Assembly (NCBI GenBank): GCA_023430315.1
Contig: JAEZAW010000239.1
Location: 1-64,000, forward strand
Origin: Pseudomonadota bacterium
GTDB taxonomy: Bacteria > Pseudomonadota > Alphaproteobacteria > Rhizobiales > Hyphomicrobiaceae
DNA: 64,000 nt
Direction: 5' to 3'
Shown: one piece after another, positions 54,561 to 62,462 of the stretch
Position numbering within the stretch: the first letter of the stretch is position 1
Layout: the number at the start of each line of letters is the position of its first letter
Notes under the pieces: model-generated
Databases searched by the model: none
Told to the model about the DNA's origin: nothing
The model's input: the letters and a program-made list of their open reading frames with translations, nothing else
Program-made: the position numbers and the translations under genes

Positions 54561-54940
54561 ATGGAAGGCATCGACGAAACCACAGCGGCCATTTCGGCCA
54601 GCAAAGTAACTGGGACGTAGGTTCACAATACCGATGGCGATCACCTGGGCCATATCCAGGATTGGTCGACAAAAGATCAGGAAAGGTCGCCTACGACGTC
54701 ATGTCGTTCGGCGGCTTTCTTGGTATTGGAGAGCGCTATCACCCGCTGCCATGGTCTACACTCAAGTACGATACCCGCCAAGGCGGTTATGTCGTAGGCA
54801 TTACGATCGAACAGCTCAAGGGTGGTCCGAAATTCGAGGCTTGTGAGCTGCCAAGTTGGGGCGAACGCTCTTACCAGACGAGGCTGCACGAGCACTACAA
54901 GGTCGCACCTACTGGGCAGTGTAGTGCGCGGCTTTTGAGG
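54561..54940 (+). pseudogene. PRC-barrel domain gene with stop and frameshift
   Basis: The start (ATG at 54561, AGGAG eight bases upstream) reads AAISASKVTGT and hits a TAG at once. Without that stop the frame continues with VHNTDGDHLGHIQDW. After about 54,660 the homology moves one frame: DKRSGKVAYDVMSFGGFLG, ERYHPLPWSTLKYD and ELPSWGERSYQ. One nonsense mutation and one indel break an otherwise well-preserved PRC-barrel protein. Intact relatives are common stress-associated proteins in Hyphomicrobiales. Confidence 0.82.
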
Positions 54941-54944
54941 ATCC

Positions 54945-55172
54945 TTAGTCGCGCGCCTGAAGGTTTTGCACGCCTGCCACTTCCAACTCAGCGCGCGCTG
55001 CTTCTCGCTTCGCCTTAGCTTCGCGGAGCAGAAGCCGCAAGTCACCGCAGGGTGCCTGTGCGGCCTCTCGGCCTGCGATAAGACGCTCCAACATTTTCAC
55101 GGAAGCCGACGCGTCATTGAATCGCCGGTGTATTAGATGAACCGGCGTAGTTCGCTTCTCCCATTCTGCCAT
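54945..55172 (-). CDS. small coiled-coil protein, family copy A
   Basis: About 75 residues: MAEWEKRTTPVHLIHRRFND, then SASVKMLERLIAGRE and LLREAKAKREAARAELEVAG, a predicted two-helix coiled coil. It is clearly related to the neighbouring copy at 55,253-55,537 and to the decayed copy at 24.5 kb. An exact stress-type promoter ends 40 bases before the ATG; the ribosome site is weak, and a GTG 15 bases upstream is possible. The function is unknown. Confidence 0.65.
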   Translation of the reverse strand: MAEWEKRTTPVHLIHRRFNDASASVKMLERLIAGREAAQAPCGDLRLLLREAKAKREAARAELEVAGVQNLQARD

Positions 55173-55212
55173 GGCGGGGCCACTCACGCATACTCGGTCA
55201 CGGTGCTCCTCT

Positions 55213-55237
55213 AACGCCAGCTGCAAGGCGGCGTTCC
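55213..55237 (-). promoter_or_regulatory. sigma-EcfG-type promoter (GGAAC-N16-CGTT), minus strand
   Basis: On the minus strand GGAAC lies at 55233-55237 and CGTT at 55213-55216. It lies between copy B's stop and copy A's start, ending 40 bases before the latter. Confidence 0.65.
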
Positions 55238-55252
55238 ACGTCGCGGACCGCG

Positions 55253-55537
55253 TTATCTTGCCGGCTTGGCACCGGACAGGATTTTGGAACGGCCGGCCTT
55301 TGCGAGCTCGGCGTGCGCGTCTCTTTTCTCTGCCTCTGCCTCCTGCAACCGCTTCCACAGCCGCGAGAAGTCCTCGCCGAGGGATTTGCGGATCTCAATC
55401 AGGCGCTTCAATCCATCGACGTGGGCAGAAATCTCATTGAACCGACGATGGACCCGCTGGGCGGGTGGCAGGATCTCTTCTTCGATGGCTTCCATTGCAT
55501 GCGGGCTACCGGCATCTTCGACGTTGAGTTGGGCCAT
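55253..55537 (-). CDS. small coiled-coil protein, family copy B
   Basis: 94 residues: a short acidic N-terminus, then PPAQRVHRRFNEISAHVDGL, KRLIEIRKSLGEDFSRLWKRL and QEAEAEKRDAHAELAKAG. The RRFN and coiled-coil parts match copy A. I used the ATG at 55537; one at 55546 is equally possible. Its start overlaps the end of the broken upstream gene, so translation could be coupled. The function is unknown. Confidence 0.65.
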   Translation of the reverse strand: MAQLNVEDAGSPHAMEAIEEEILPPAQRVHRRFNEISAHVDGLKRLIEIRKSLGEDFSRLWKRLQEAEAEKRDAHAELAKAGRSKILSGAKPAR

Positions 55538-55830
55538 GGCGAGCATCTCTTGATCCGTGTTGCGACCGCCCGGACAACTCAATCTCAAGCTCGCCGGTTC
55601 CGCTCCGTGTTAGCCAATCCTGCGCGAGCTTTACACGGCGGTGTCCGATCATCGCGTGGTGGTGAAGCAGTCGAAATGCATCCGCGTCCGCCTCACCGGA
55701 CCGCGCTCGAGCCACGAGGTTTATGGCATCCTGCAGCCACCGCCACTCTCAAAGCCACCTCTTCCTCGCGCGCCCGTATGATGTCGGGATGTTCCGACAA
55801 CGGGCCTTGGTCAGAACTCGATCTGCTCAT
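55506..55830 (-). pseudogene. unnamed gene with one frameshift upstream of copies A and B
   Basis: The start at 55830 (AGAGGTGA upstream) reads MSRSSSDQGPLSEHPDIIRA and REEEVALRVAV. The homology then continues in another frame as WLQDAINLVARARSGEADADAF and RRVKLAQDWLTRSGTGELEIE, up to the stop at 55506. A single indel near 55,735 separates them. The intact product would be about 108 residues and largely helical. Family not recognised. Confidence 0.55.
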
Positions 55831-56007
55831 CGTCACCTCTCTCCGCACCAAGCCAGCGACACCTTTCCTGCTGATCAACGAGCGGATGGGCTGCGTCGCG
55901 CCCGGTCGCTCGGCGCGCATGGCGCCCGCTCTGCATGGACAACCCAAAGAACATTTCATCGAAGTCGGCTTCAATCGCCGACTGATCGAGAACGGTCTCG
56001 ATAGGAG

Positions 56008-56529
56008 TTATCGTGGCTTCGACCTAATTGTCGGAGGCCCTAGGTAGATGACCATTCCCGTGAGGTTCGATGACGACTGCGTTGCAGTCCCATATCGCGA
56101 GCGTCCGCCGAAGGAAGCTCCGGAAAATTTGAGGTCAGACGTGTTTCCGCTGACCTCTTCTCGGAGAAGGTAGTGCGCGACCAATAGGGGGACGACGAGG
56201 CCTAACGCGAAGAAGACGACATTCTGCGCGAAGCCTCGCCAGGAGCTACGCCGACTTTCCTCGTGCAGGAAGCCGTTGAATATCTGTTTCAATTGAATGC
56301 TGACATTAGGCTGCGTGGGATCGAGCAACTGGCGGAGCGGCTGTTCGTGATGCGGGATCTCGGTGCGTACCAAGACATAGCCTGCCTGTTCCGCGAGTTC
56401 TTGCGCTAGAGCGCGCCGACGCTCAGCAGCAGACAAGGAATCATGAAGTGACGTCAGGGCAGCGACGAGTACCCCCAGTCCCAAACTGACGAGGACTACC
56501 CCAGTCGTGAACGGCACATCCGACAACAT
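56008..56529 (-). CDS. two-TM hypothetical membrane protein
   Basis: About 173 residues. A hydrophobic segment at residues ~8-26 (TTGVVLVSLGLGVLVAALTS) is followed by a basic, helical cytoplasmic-type stretch (AAERRRALAQELAEQ) and a second helix around 100-120 (NVVFFALGLVVPLLVAHYLL). A Ser/Gly-rich tail ends it. GGAGGG lies immediately before the ATG at 56529. No family is recognised. Confidence 0.5.
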   Translation of the reverse strand: MLSDVPFTTGVVLVSLGLGVLVAALTSLHDSLSAAERRRALAQELAEQAGYVLVRTEIPHHEQPLRQLLDPTQPNVSIQLKQIFNGFLHEESRRSSWRGFAQNVVFFALGLVVPLLVAHYLLREEVSGNTSDLKFSGASFGGRSRYGTATQSSSNLTGMVIYLGPPTIRSKPR

Positions 56530-57025
56530 TCCCTCCAACGAAAGTGGAGCGAGAAAACGAACGTATCGTACGCAATGCCGCTTTCAACTGGACGTCGATA
56601 GCTTGCTTAACGGCGGCGCTTTGCCGGCGCGCTGCCACGGCTGCTCGATGAGAAACGTCGGAAGCTGCGGCTGGCGGCCCACGGTGAAGTCGTCGAGCAC
56701 GTGCGTCAGTACCCATATCGCAGGACGCAAGGCTATTTTATCTGGCGCGAGGGTTTACCAGCGGAGTATCATCGTTTGCTTTGGTGGTGGTTCGCGTTTC
56801 GGCTTTCCGGCCTTTACCGCCGTCCTCGCGATCTTCTGGCTCTTGATTGCTAAGCCGCACCTGGTCGACTGACGCTGTTCGGCGCGAACATCCTCTCCAC
56901 GTTGCTCCTTGCCTTGGGCAAGCTGTGTTTGCTTTCCGGCCGCTCTTGCAAGAGGAGGCGCGGCCTGTCGGACCACAACCATTATTACTGTCGACTCCCA
57001 ACGATTGTTTTCGGAGTGCCATTGC
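56530..57025. other. 496-base gap, possible gene remnant
   Basis: On the plus strand one frame (RLLDEKRRKLRLAAHGEVVE, then VRQYPYRRTQGYFIW) around 56,640-56,760 looks protein-like but has no start. I cannot name it. Confidence 0.25.
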
Positions 57026-57829
57026 TCACCGTACGGGTGGAGTATGAAGAGGGGCAAAGCCTATGTGGGAAGCCCTCGACCCATAGTGGTTGGGCTGACT
57101 GAGATGTCTCAATTGCTCTATGTAGAGATCGGCTATTACGGGCAGATGATCAGAGGCGGCACACGCGCTGCGATCAACGCGCATATGGCCAAGCATTTGT
57201 AGCGGCCGCACGTAGATGCGATCAAGTCGGAAGACAGGCCAAGCAGCGGGAAACGTTCGAAAGCGGCTCCTGCCGGGAAATAGCTCTCGCAACGCCCGTT
57301 GCACAGACCCGTGCCAGAACCAATCGTTGAAGTCGCCCAGCATCACCAGTGGCAAGGGGCTGGATATGGCAAGCGCAGCGAGCTGACGCGCTTGGCGATG
57401 CCTCTCGCGCAAGCTCAGCCCAAGGTGCACTGCGATGACCCTCAGAAGGCCTGCTGGCGTTGAAACAATCGCCTCGATCGCAGCGCGTGGCTCGCGCCGC
57501 TCGACCGAAATGTCGTGGCGGGCAAAGAATGAGATCGGCCATCGGGTAAGTATAACGTGGCCGTAGTCTCCCTCCGGCGCCAGGATCATACGCGCCTCTG
57601 CACGGTGTTCTCCCAGACTCAACGCCAGGGTGTCGAACGCTTGAGTGTCGCCGCTTCTGCGCGCATCCACCTCCTGAAGTGCGACGATATCGGGCGAATG
57701 CTTCTGCACGTGCTCGATGACGCGCGGCAAGTCGGGCCGGCCAAACATCGCACGCGCACCGTGGATGTTCCAGGTCATGACCCGGATTGGCGAAGTCGCT
57801 AGCTCAGAAGAATTGCTGCAAGCCTGCAT
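57026..57829 (-). CDS. endonuclease/exonuclease/phosphatase-family protein (YbhP-like)
   Basis: 267 residues. The fold's metal and catalytic motifs are present: MTWNIHGA, ALQEVDARRSGD, VIAVHLGLSLRERHRQARQL, MLGDFNDWF and SDHLPVIADL. Compared with ExoIII it is shorter and closest in design to YbhP-type members that sit beside cardiolipin synthase genes. The ATG at 57829 is preceded by GGGGGA. It is divergent from the phospholipase D gene. It may act on lipids or phosphodiesters rather than DNA; that is inference from context. Confidence 0.87.
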   Translation of the reverse strand: MQACSNSSELATSPIRVMTWNIHGARAMFGRPDLPRVIEHVQKHSPDIVALQEVDARRSGDTQAFDTLALSLGEHRAEARMILAPEGDYGHVILTRWPISFFARHDISVERREPRAAIEAIVSTPAGLLRVIAVHLGLSLRERHRQARQLAALAISSPLPLVMLGDFNDWFWHGSVQRALRELFPGRSRFRTFPAAWPVFRLDRIYVRPLQMLGHMRVDRSACAASDHLPVIADLYIEQLRHLSQPNHYGSRASHIGFAPLHTPPVR

Positions 57830-57852
57830 TGGGATCCCCCGGCGGTCCCAAG

Positions 57853-57877
57853 GGAACGCAGTGGTCTGTCATTCGTT
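57853..57877 (+). promoter_or_regulatory. sigma-EcfG-type promoter (GGAAC-N16-CGTT)
   Basis: GGAAC at 57853-57857 and CGTT at 57874-57877 with a 16-base spacer, ending 46 bases before the phospholipase D ATG. Confidence 0.72.
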
Positions 57878-57923
57878 TCTTCTCTCCAAAGAGCCAGGCC
57901 ACTCCCGGATATTCATTACGCAC

Positions 57924-59360
57924 ATGAAAACAGTGAGCTTAGATCAGTTGACGGCTGGCGCGAGGCGCGCTGGCTCGATCATTAACGAGGGCAGGAATTG
58001 TGGCGGTTGCCACCTTGCAAAACGCGCAGCTGTCCTCGTCGATGGTGAAGCGTATTTCACGCGACTGTCCCAGTGCCTAGCCAAGGCCCAGCAATCCATC
58101 TTCATCGTGGCATGGGATTTCGACGCCGCTATTCGCCTAGTGCCAACCGAGAGCGATCAGACGGTTGGTACCCTGCTGCGGTCTCTCGTGGATAGCCGGC
58201 CAGACCTTCATGTGCGGGTCCTGGTATGGAGCGAGGCCACGATCCATGCCCCGGGGGCGACCCTGCCGCTCCTCCTTGGCGACGATTGGAGCGATCATCC
58301 CCGCATCCGGGTCGAACTCGACAAACGTCATCCCTTATATGCGGCTCATCACCAGAAGATCGTAAGCATCGACGACCAGATCGCGTTTGTCGGCGGTATG
58401 GACTTGACGGTCGATCGATGGGACACGCCGGAACATGCGAACGATTGCGCCTATCGCGTGAAACCCGATGGGACGCCCTACAAGCCCGTCCACGACGTCC
58501 AGATGATTGTAGAGGGCGAAGCTGCAGGAGCTCTCGCTGCCATCGCCCGCCAACGTTGGAAAGCGGTGACAGGCGAGGACGTTGCGTCAGGTTTCATCGA
58601 TAGTGCTCTCTGGCCTGACGGCCTCCAGGCCCAGTTCACGAACGTGTCCATTGCAGTCTCAACGATTTTTCCGCGCTGGCGCGGCCAGGTTGGCTGCAGC
58701 CAATCTTTCCAAATGACTGTCGACGCGATAGCGGCCGCGCGGAACTCAATCTACCTGGAAGCACAGTATTTCACTTCGCGCCGCATTGGGCGAGTGATCG
58801 CGCAGTCTCTGGCGAAGCCAGAAGGTCCAGAAATTCTTGTCGTCGTCGGGCTGAACTCGCACGGCTTCATCGAGCACTACGTTATGGGGCGCAATCGCGA
58901 TCGATTGGCACGTAGGCTCAAGAACCGAGACCCTTACGGTCGTTTCCGGATCTATTATCCGAAGTTGCCGTCCGGAAAGGACCTCACGCTTCACTCAAAA
59001 ATCATGGTGATCGACGATACATTCCTGCGGGTTGGCTCCTCCAATCTCAATAATCGATCGGAGGGTCTCGACACCGAGTGTGACGTTTCAGTCGAAGCGA
59101 TCAACGATGAGACATCTGCCATGATCGCCAACGTGCGTGACACGCTCCTTGCGGAACACCTCGGCGTGGATGCAAGCAGGGTGAGGCGGGTAGTTAGTGA
59201 CGAGCGCTCTCTGTTCAGAGCCGTCGACCGGCTCAATGTGAATGCCCGTCGTCTTGAAACTATTCCCGGACTTAGCGAGAAGGGCCCGATATCGCCGGTA
59301 GTCGGCACGTGGCTATTGGACCCGGCCCGCCCCTTTCTATCCCGCTTCCGATTCGGATGA
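57924..59360 (+). CDS. phospholipase D-family protein (cardiolipin synthase-like)
   Basis: 478 residues with two HKD catalytic motifs: HHQKIVSIDDQIAFVGGMD in the first half and HSKIMVIDDTFLRVGSSNLN in the second. PLD-superfamily members hydrolyse or transfer phosphatidyl groups; ClsB-type enzymes make cardiolipin. There is no N-terminal membrane helix, as in ClsB. The ATG at 57924 has no clear ribosome site, but a stress-type promoter lies 46 bases upstream. It is flanked by YbhP-like and YbhN-like genes, as clsB is in E. coli. Confidence 0.9.
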   Translation: MKTVSLDQLTAGARRAGSIINEGRNCGGCHLAKRAAVLVDGEAYFTRLSQCLAKAQQSIFIVAWDFDAAIRLVPTESDQTVGTLLRSLVDSRPDLHVRVLVWSEATIHAPGATLPLLLGDDWSDHPRIRVELDKRHPLYAAHHQKIVSIDDQIAFVGGMDLTVDRWDTPEHANDCAYRVKPDGTPYKPVHDVQMIVEGEAAGALAAIARQRWKAVTGEDVASGFIDSALWPDGLQAQFTNVSIAVSTIFPRWRGQVGCSQSFQMTVDAIAAARNSIYLEAQYFTSRRIGRVIAQSLAKPEGPEILVVVGLNSHGFIEHYVMGRNRDRLARRLKNRDPYGRFRIYYPKLPSGKDLTLHSKIMVIDDTFLRVGSSNLNNRSEGLDTECDVSVEAINDETSAMIANVRDTLLAEHLGVDASRVRRVVSDERSLFRAVDRLNVNARRLETIPGLSEKGPISPVVGTWLLDPARPFLSRFRFG

Positions 59361-60323
59361 TCCGAGCTGACCCTTCTGGGTCGGCGAAACGCGATTGTAG
59401 GCGAATTCGGATAGAGCGAGAGACGCTAGCCCCAACGGTAACGGCAATATGTAGTAGGCCAAGCGAAAGATGATTACGCCTGCGAGCGAGCTTTCGCCGG
59501 GTAAGAGGAGCAGGACAGCAGCCTCTATAACCCCCAGCCCGCCCGGTACATGACTCGCGATAGCCAGAGCATTCGCCAGAACATAGACGGTCACGACCGC
59601 GGGATACGACACCTGCGAAACAGCACCGAGCGCCTGGTGCAAGCACGCAGCCACCAAGGCAAAATTGAGCGTCCCTATAAAGATCTGAGCTGCAGCGAGC
59701 TGCACAGTGGGTAGATCGAGCTCCCATCGAGCGAACCGTAGTGCTTTCGTGTAAGTGGCGGCTGCCGCAATATAAGCGGAGGGCACCATGAGGCAAACGG
59801 TCCCGAATAGTTGCGCCATACCCACGCTCAACCCAGTGACGCGGCTCGACAGCTGCGGCATGGTGAGAAGTGAAATCCCACCCAATGTGATTAGACCGAG
59901 GCCGACCGTCACACCACAAAAGACAATGAGCTTGGCGACATCGACAGCGCTTACTCCCCACCGTGAGTAAAAGCGATATCGAACGGCACCACTGCTGAGA
60001 GCGGCAAAGCCAATGTTGTGCCCCAATGACAGTGCGGTGAAGGACGCAAGCGCAACACGACGGTAGGGCAGTGGCCAATCGACGTACCTAAGAGCTAGCC
60101 AGTCGAAGGCGGTCAGGCACAAATAGCTGCCGGCAGCCATAGAGACGATCATGAGTGCTTGCGACGCTGAGATTGTCGAGACGGTCGCTGCAGCGGTAGC
60201 AAAATCAACGCGTGCGAGATTTCGTAGTACTAGTAAAGCTGCGACTGCGACAGTGATCGCAACAACAACGCCAACAATAGAACTGCGTAACCATGTCCTC
60301 GCGGGCGCCGTAGGAGAGGGCAT
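59337..60323 (-). CDS. YbhN/UPF0104-family membrane protein (flippase-like)
   Basis: 328 residues with about eight transmembrane segments and the lysylphosphatidylglycerol-synthase transmembrane-domain pattern, including FTALSLGHNIGFAALSSGAVRYR and the late HVPGGLGVIEA signature. YbhN proteins are membrane proteins next to clsB in enterobacteria and have been linked to lipid transport; the catalytic MprF domain is absent. Its 3' end overlaps the phospholipase gene by 24 bases in convergent orientation. Confidence 0.88.
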   Translation of the reverse strand: MPSPTAPARTWLRSSIVGVVVAITVAVAALLVLRNLARVDFATAAATVSTISASQALMIVSMAAGSYLCLTAFDWLALRYVDWPLPYRRVALASFTALSLGHNIGFAALSSGAVRYRFYSRWGVSAVDVAKLIVFCGVTVGLGLITLGGISLLTMPQLSSRVTGLSVGMAQLFGTVCLMVPSAYIAAAATYTKALRFARWELDLPTVQLAAAQIFIGTLNFALVAACLHQALGAVSQVSYPAVVTVYVLANALAIASHVPGGLGVIEAAVLLLLPGESSLAGVIIFRLAYYILPLPLGLASLALSEFAYNRVSPTQKGQLGSSESEAG

Positions 60324-60634
60324 ATTATTCTATCCGAACCGATAACGGCGCATGCCGCAATCCCGACAAGCCGCAGGAAGGTGTTTGCGCCTCTCCCTGC
60401 GGAGACGATCGAGTGCACCCACCGCATTTTAACGCGCTACCGCTACAAAGGTTCAGGATCGCCGCGGGCAAGCAACAGGCAATTAAGCAAGCCTAGGGGG
60501 CGCGCTGTGCGCGCGCCATTTTACCGACAGGCGCAGGCCCCGCTCTCGCTCCCAGAGAGCGCGTTCGTGCGTGGTCTTCGCTGGACATCCTATGATCCGC
60601 TCTACATAGCATCTGCCGCTCGCTGCCCAGCTTG
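60324..60634. other. 311-base gap without a supported gene
   Basis: A plus-strand frame of about 80 codons lacks a ribosome site and resembles no protein. No promoter match for the YbhN-like gene was seen. Confidence 0.3.
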
Positions 60635-60904
60635 TCAAAGATAGGCTGGGATTCTTGGGCCATAGTCATACACGCGCTCCCGCCTCCCATTCGGGTGAGC
60701 GATAACACAGCCGTACGATGCGGGGCCCTCACGGTCTAATTTCTTGAGCCGAACAGACGCCGCCGCATCCAAGCCACCGAAAGGAAGGCGCTGCACGAGA
60801 TCGCGTATCTCACAGCACAAAGCCTCCTCCCGTTCGATGCTGGCGAGCTCTTGCATGGTTCGATTGGCCAGAAGGATCTCGGCCTTGCGCGCCCGTGCGT
60901 CCAC
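60635..60904 (-). CDS. small hypothetical protein (89 aa)
   Basis: From a GTG at 60904 the product is a charged helix (MDARARKAEILLANRTMQEL) followed by a short beta-like tail ending YDYGPRIPAYL. An AGGAG lies 18 bases upstream, too far for a firm start. Composition is natural, but no family is recognised. Confidence 0.45.
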   Translation of the reverse strand: MDARARKAEILLANRTMQELASIEREEALCCEIRDLVQRLPFGGLDAAASVRLKKLDREGPASYGCVIAHPNGRRERVYDYGPRIPAYL

Positions 60905-60923
60905 AAGGCTGCGTGGAGGTTCT

Positions 60924-61293
60924 CCTAACGCGCTGAATACATCGACGACGACGCCTATGCGTCCGCTCGCGGCGTCATCGAGTTGTTCCGTGATCCGCCG
61001 CGGGTTGCGGCCTTGCGCACGCTCCCCTCGAGCACGTGTTGCACGCCGAGGTCGTGTCCAACGTCGCGGACATCGACCGCTTGGCCTTTCGCGCCGCTTT
61101 CACCGGCGATGAGCAGCAAGCTGAACAAGCCCGTCAGCGGGCGGAGGAGGCATGGCGCGAGCGCAGAACATTCCGCCCCAGTACAGCCCGACGCGACCCC
61201 TGGTCGGCGAAGCTTATAATCCTCTTCTTGGGCATAATGTCCCTTATGGGTTCGGCGGTCTCGGACTATCGCTTATTCCGGGTGGCGCGCTGA
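60924..61293 (+). pseudogene. unnamed helical protein gene, frameshifted
   Basis: One frame reads EYIDDDAYASARGVIELFRDPPRVAALR up to about 61,020. The next segment, HAEVVSNVADIDRLAFRAAF and EQARQRAEEAWRE, is in a different frame and runs to 61,293 with a short hydrophobic end. An indel near 61,020-61,036 probably splits one gene of about 110 residues. There is no start signal and no recognised family. Confidence 0.35.
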
Positions 61294-61411
61294 ACCAAAT
61301 CGGATCTGAATGGTTGATATAGACAAGGTTACATCGGTCCGGGCATGCGCCTAAGAGTAGAGGTGTTCTTGAGTTTAGCCTGGTCGTCCTGGGTACGAGT
61401 TTGGACAGATG

Positions 61412-61696
61412 TCAGTAGTCGGAGATCAGGAGTTTATTGCTCTGCAGCTCAGTCACAACGCCGAAGAGAATTCTCTCCGCGTTAGCCTTGTTGTACGAGT
61501 CGACATAAAGTTGGAAGCAGCGGCCCCAGCCGCTCACGTCCTTACCTGTGTCACGCAGCGCGTCGATCACTTGTTTCCGGGCAATGACCCAAGCGATCTT
61601 GGCTATACTGGTTTTCGGGGATTCACGGTATGCGATCCAGGCGGACTGCTGCCGCTTGTTGGAGGCGAGGGCCTGGAAATCATCATCGAAGGCCAA
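61412..61696 (-). CDS. unnamed protein, paralogue of the remnant at 51.8 kb
   Basis: The frame SAWIAYRESPKTSIAKIA, VIARKQVIDALRDTG, VTELQSNKLLISDY ends with TGA at 61412. It is open further upstream, and a TTG at 61696 is the only plausible start, so the gene may be N-terminally incomplete. It shares about three in four residues with the remnant at 51,801-52,049, pointing to a duplication. No function or family is recognised. Confidence 0.4.
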   Translation of the reverse strand: MAFDDDFQALASNKRQQSAWIAYRESPKTSIAKIAWVIARKQVIDALRDTGKDVSGWGRCFQLYVDSYNKANAERILFGVVTELQSNKLLISDY

Positions 61697-62462
61697 ACGG
61701 AAAGTTGCGGGTCGATACGGAGGATACTTAGTGACAAAGTAGGTGGCGAAGAGGATGAATGAACGCCAGCAGACGTCATCACGTCTTCTTTAATCAGACG
61801 TCGCCACGCTAGGGCAGAACGCAATTAGAGGTGGGAAGAGGATTGCTGTTTAGCGCGTACATTGACCGCGTCGAGCAAATCCGAACAGGCCGCATCTTTT
61901 TTTTCCCTTCTCGGCTCATGCTGGCTGCGGTCACCTCATGTCAGCATGCCGCTCGACGAAATCTTTTCGTAGGCGTTACCAACCTCCGCTTCGAAGAAGG
62001 TAGCGAAGCGCCGTGGCGGGCGAAGAAGGTTCTGTTGGCCGTGGGATACTGTGCGTGCGAAATCGCTCCCAGCTTCACTAGCGAGAGCTCACGGCTTATA
62101 GGCGAGCCAAAGTTCAAGGTAAACAGTTAGCGTCAGTTTGCAGGAAGGACTTTTCTTCACCCCCTGACTGTTGGCATTATCGATTCCCGCTATCGCCGCG
62201 AAAATGCCGACGTTCGTACAGAAGCAGCTTGTCTGGGTATGTTTTCGTACCCTCTTGGCGGCGCTCTACTCGAGCCGCTCGGCTTAAAGAACGCGTCGCG
62301 CTGAACCGAGCCACTCCCATCCCGCCGGCTCGGTTTATCGCAGAGCATCGATCGGCAATGTCGACGCGGGCCTGAAAAACAACCCGCAAGCAGAGGCATG
62401 GCAACTATTTCGGGCATGCGCACTTTACCCAAAAGGCACGTTCTTGCCACCTGCGGGAAGAA
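61697..62462. other. 766-base gap without a supported gene
   Basis: The start of the gap continues the open frame of the paralogous gene without an ATG. The rest shows only frames of poor composition. It precedes the FemAB/GNAT-like gene. Confidence 0.3.

Noticed and set aside
55313..56047. Plus-strand frame of 244 codons
   Set aside because: It runs antisense through the coiled-coil gene and a frameshifted gene, and has no domain.
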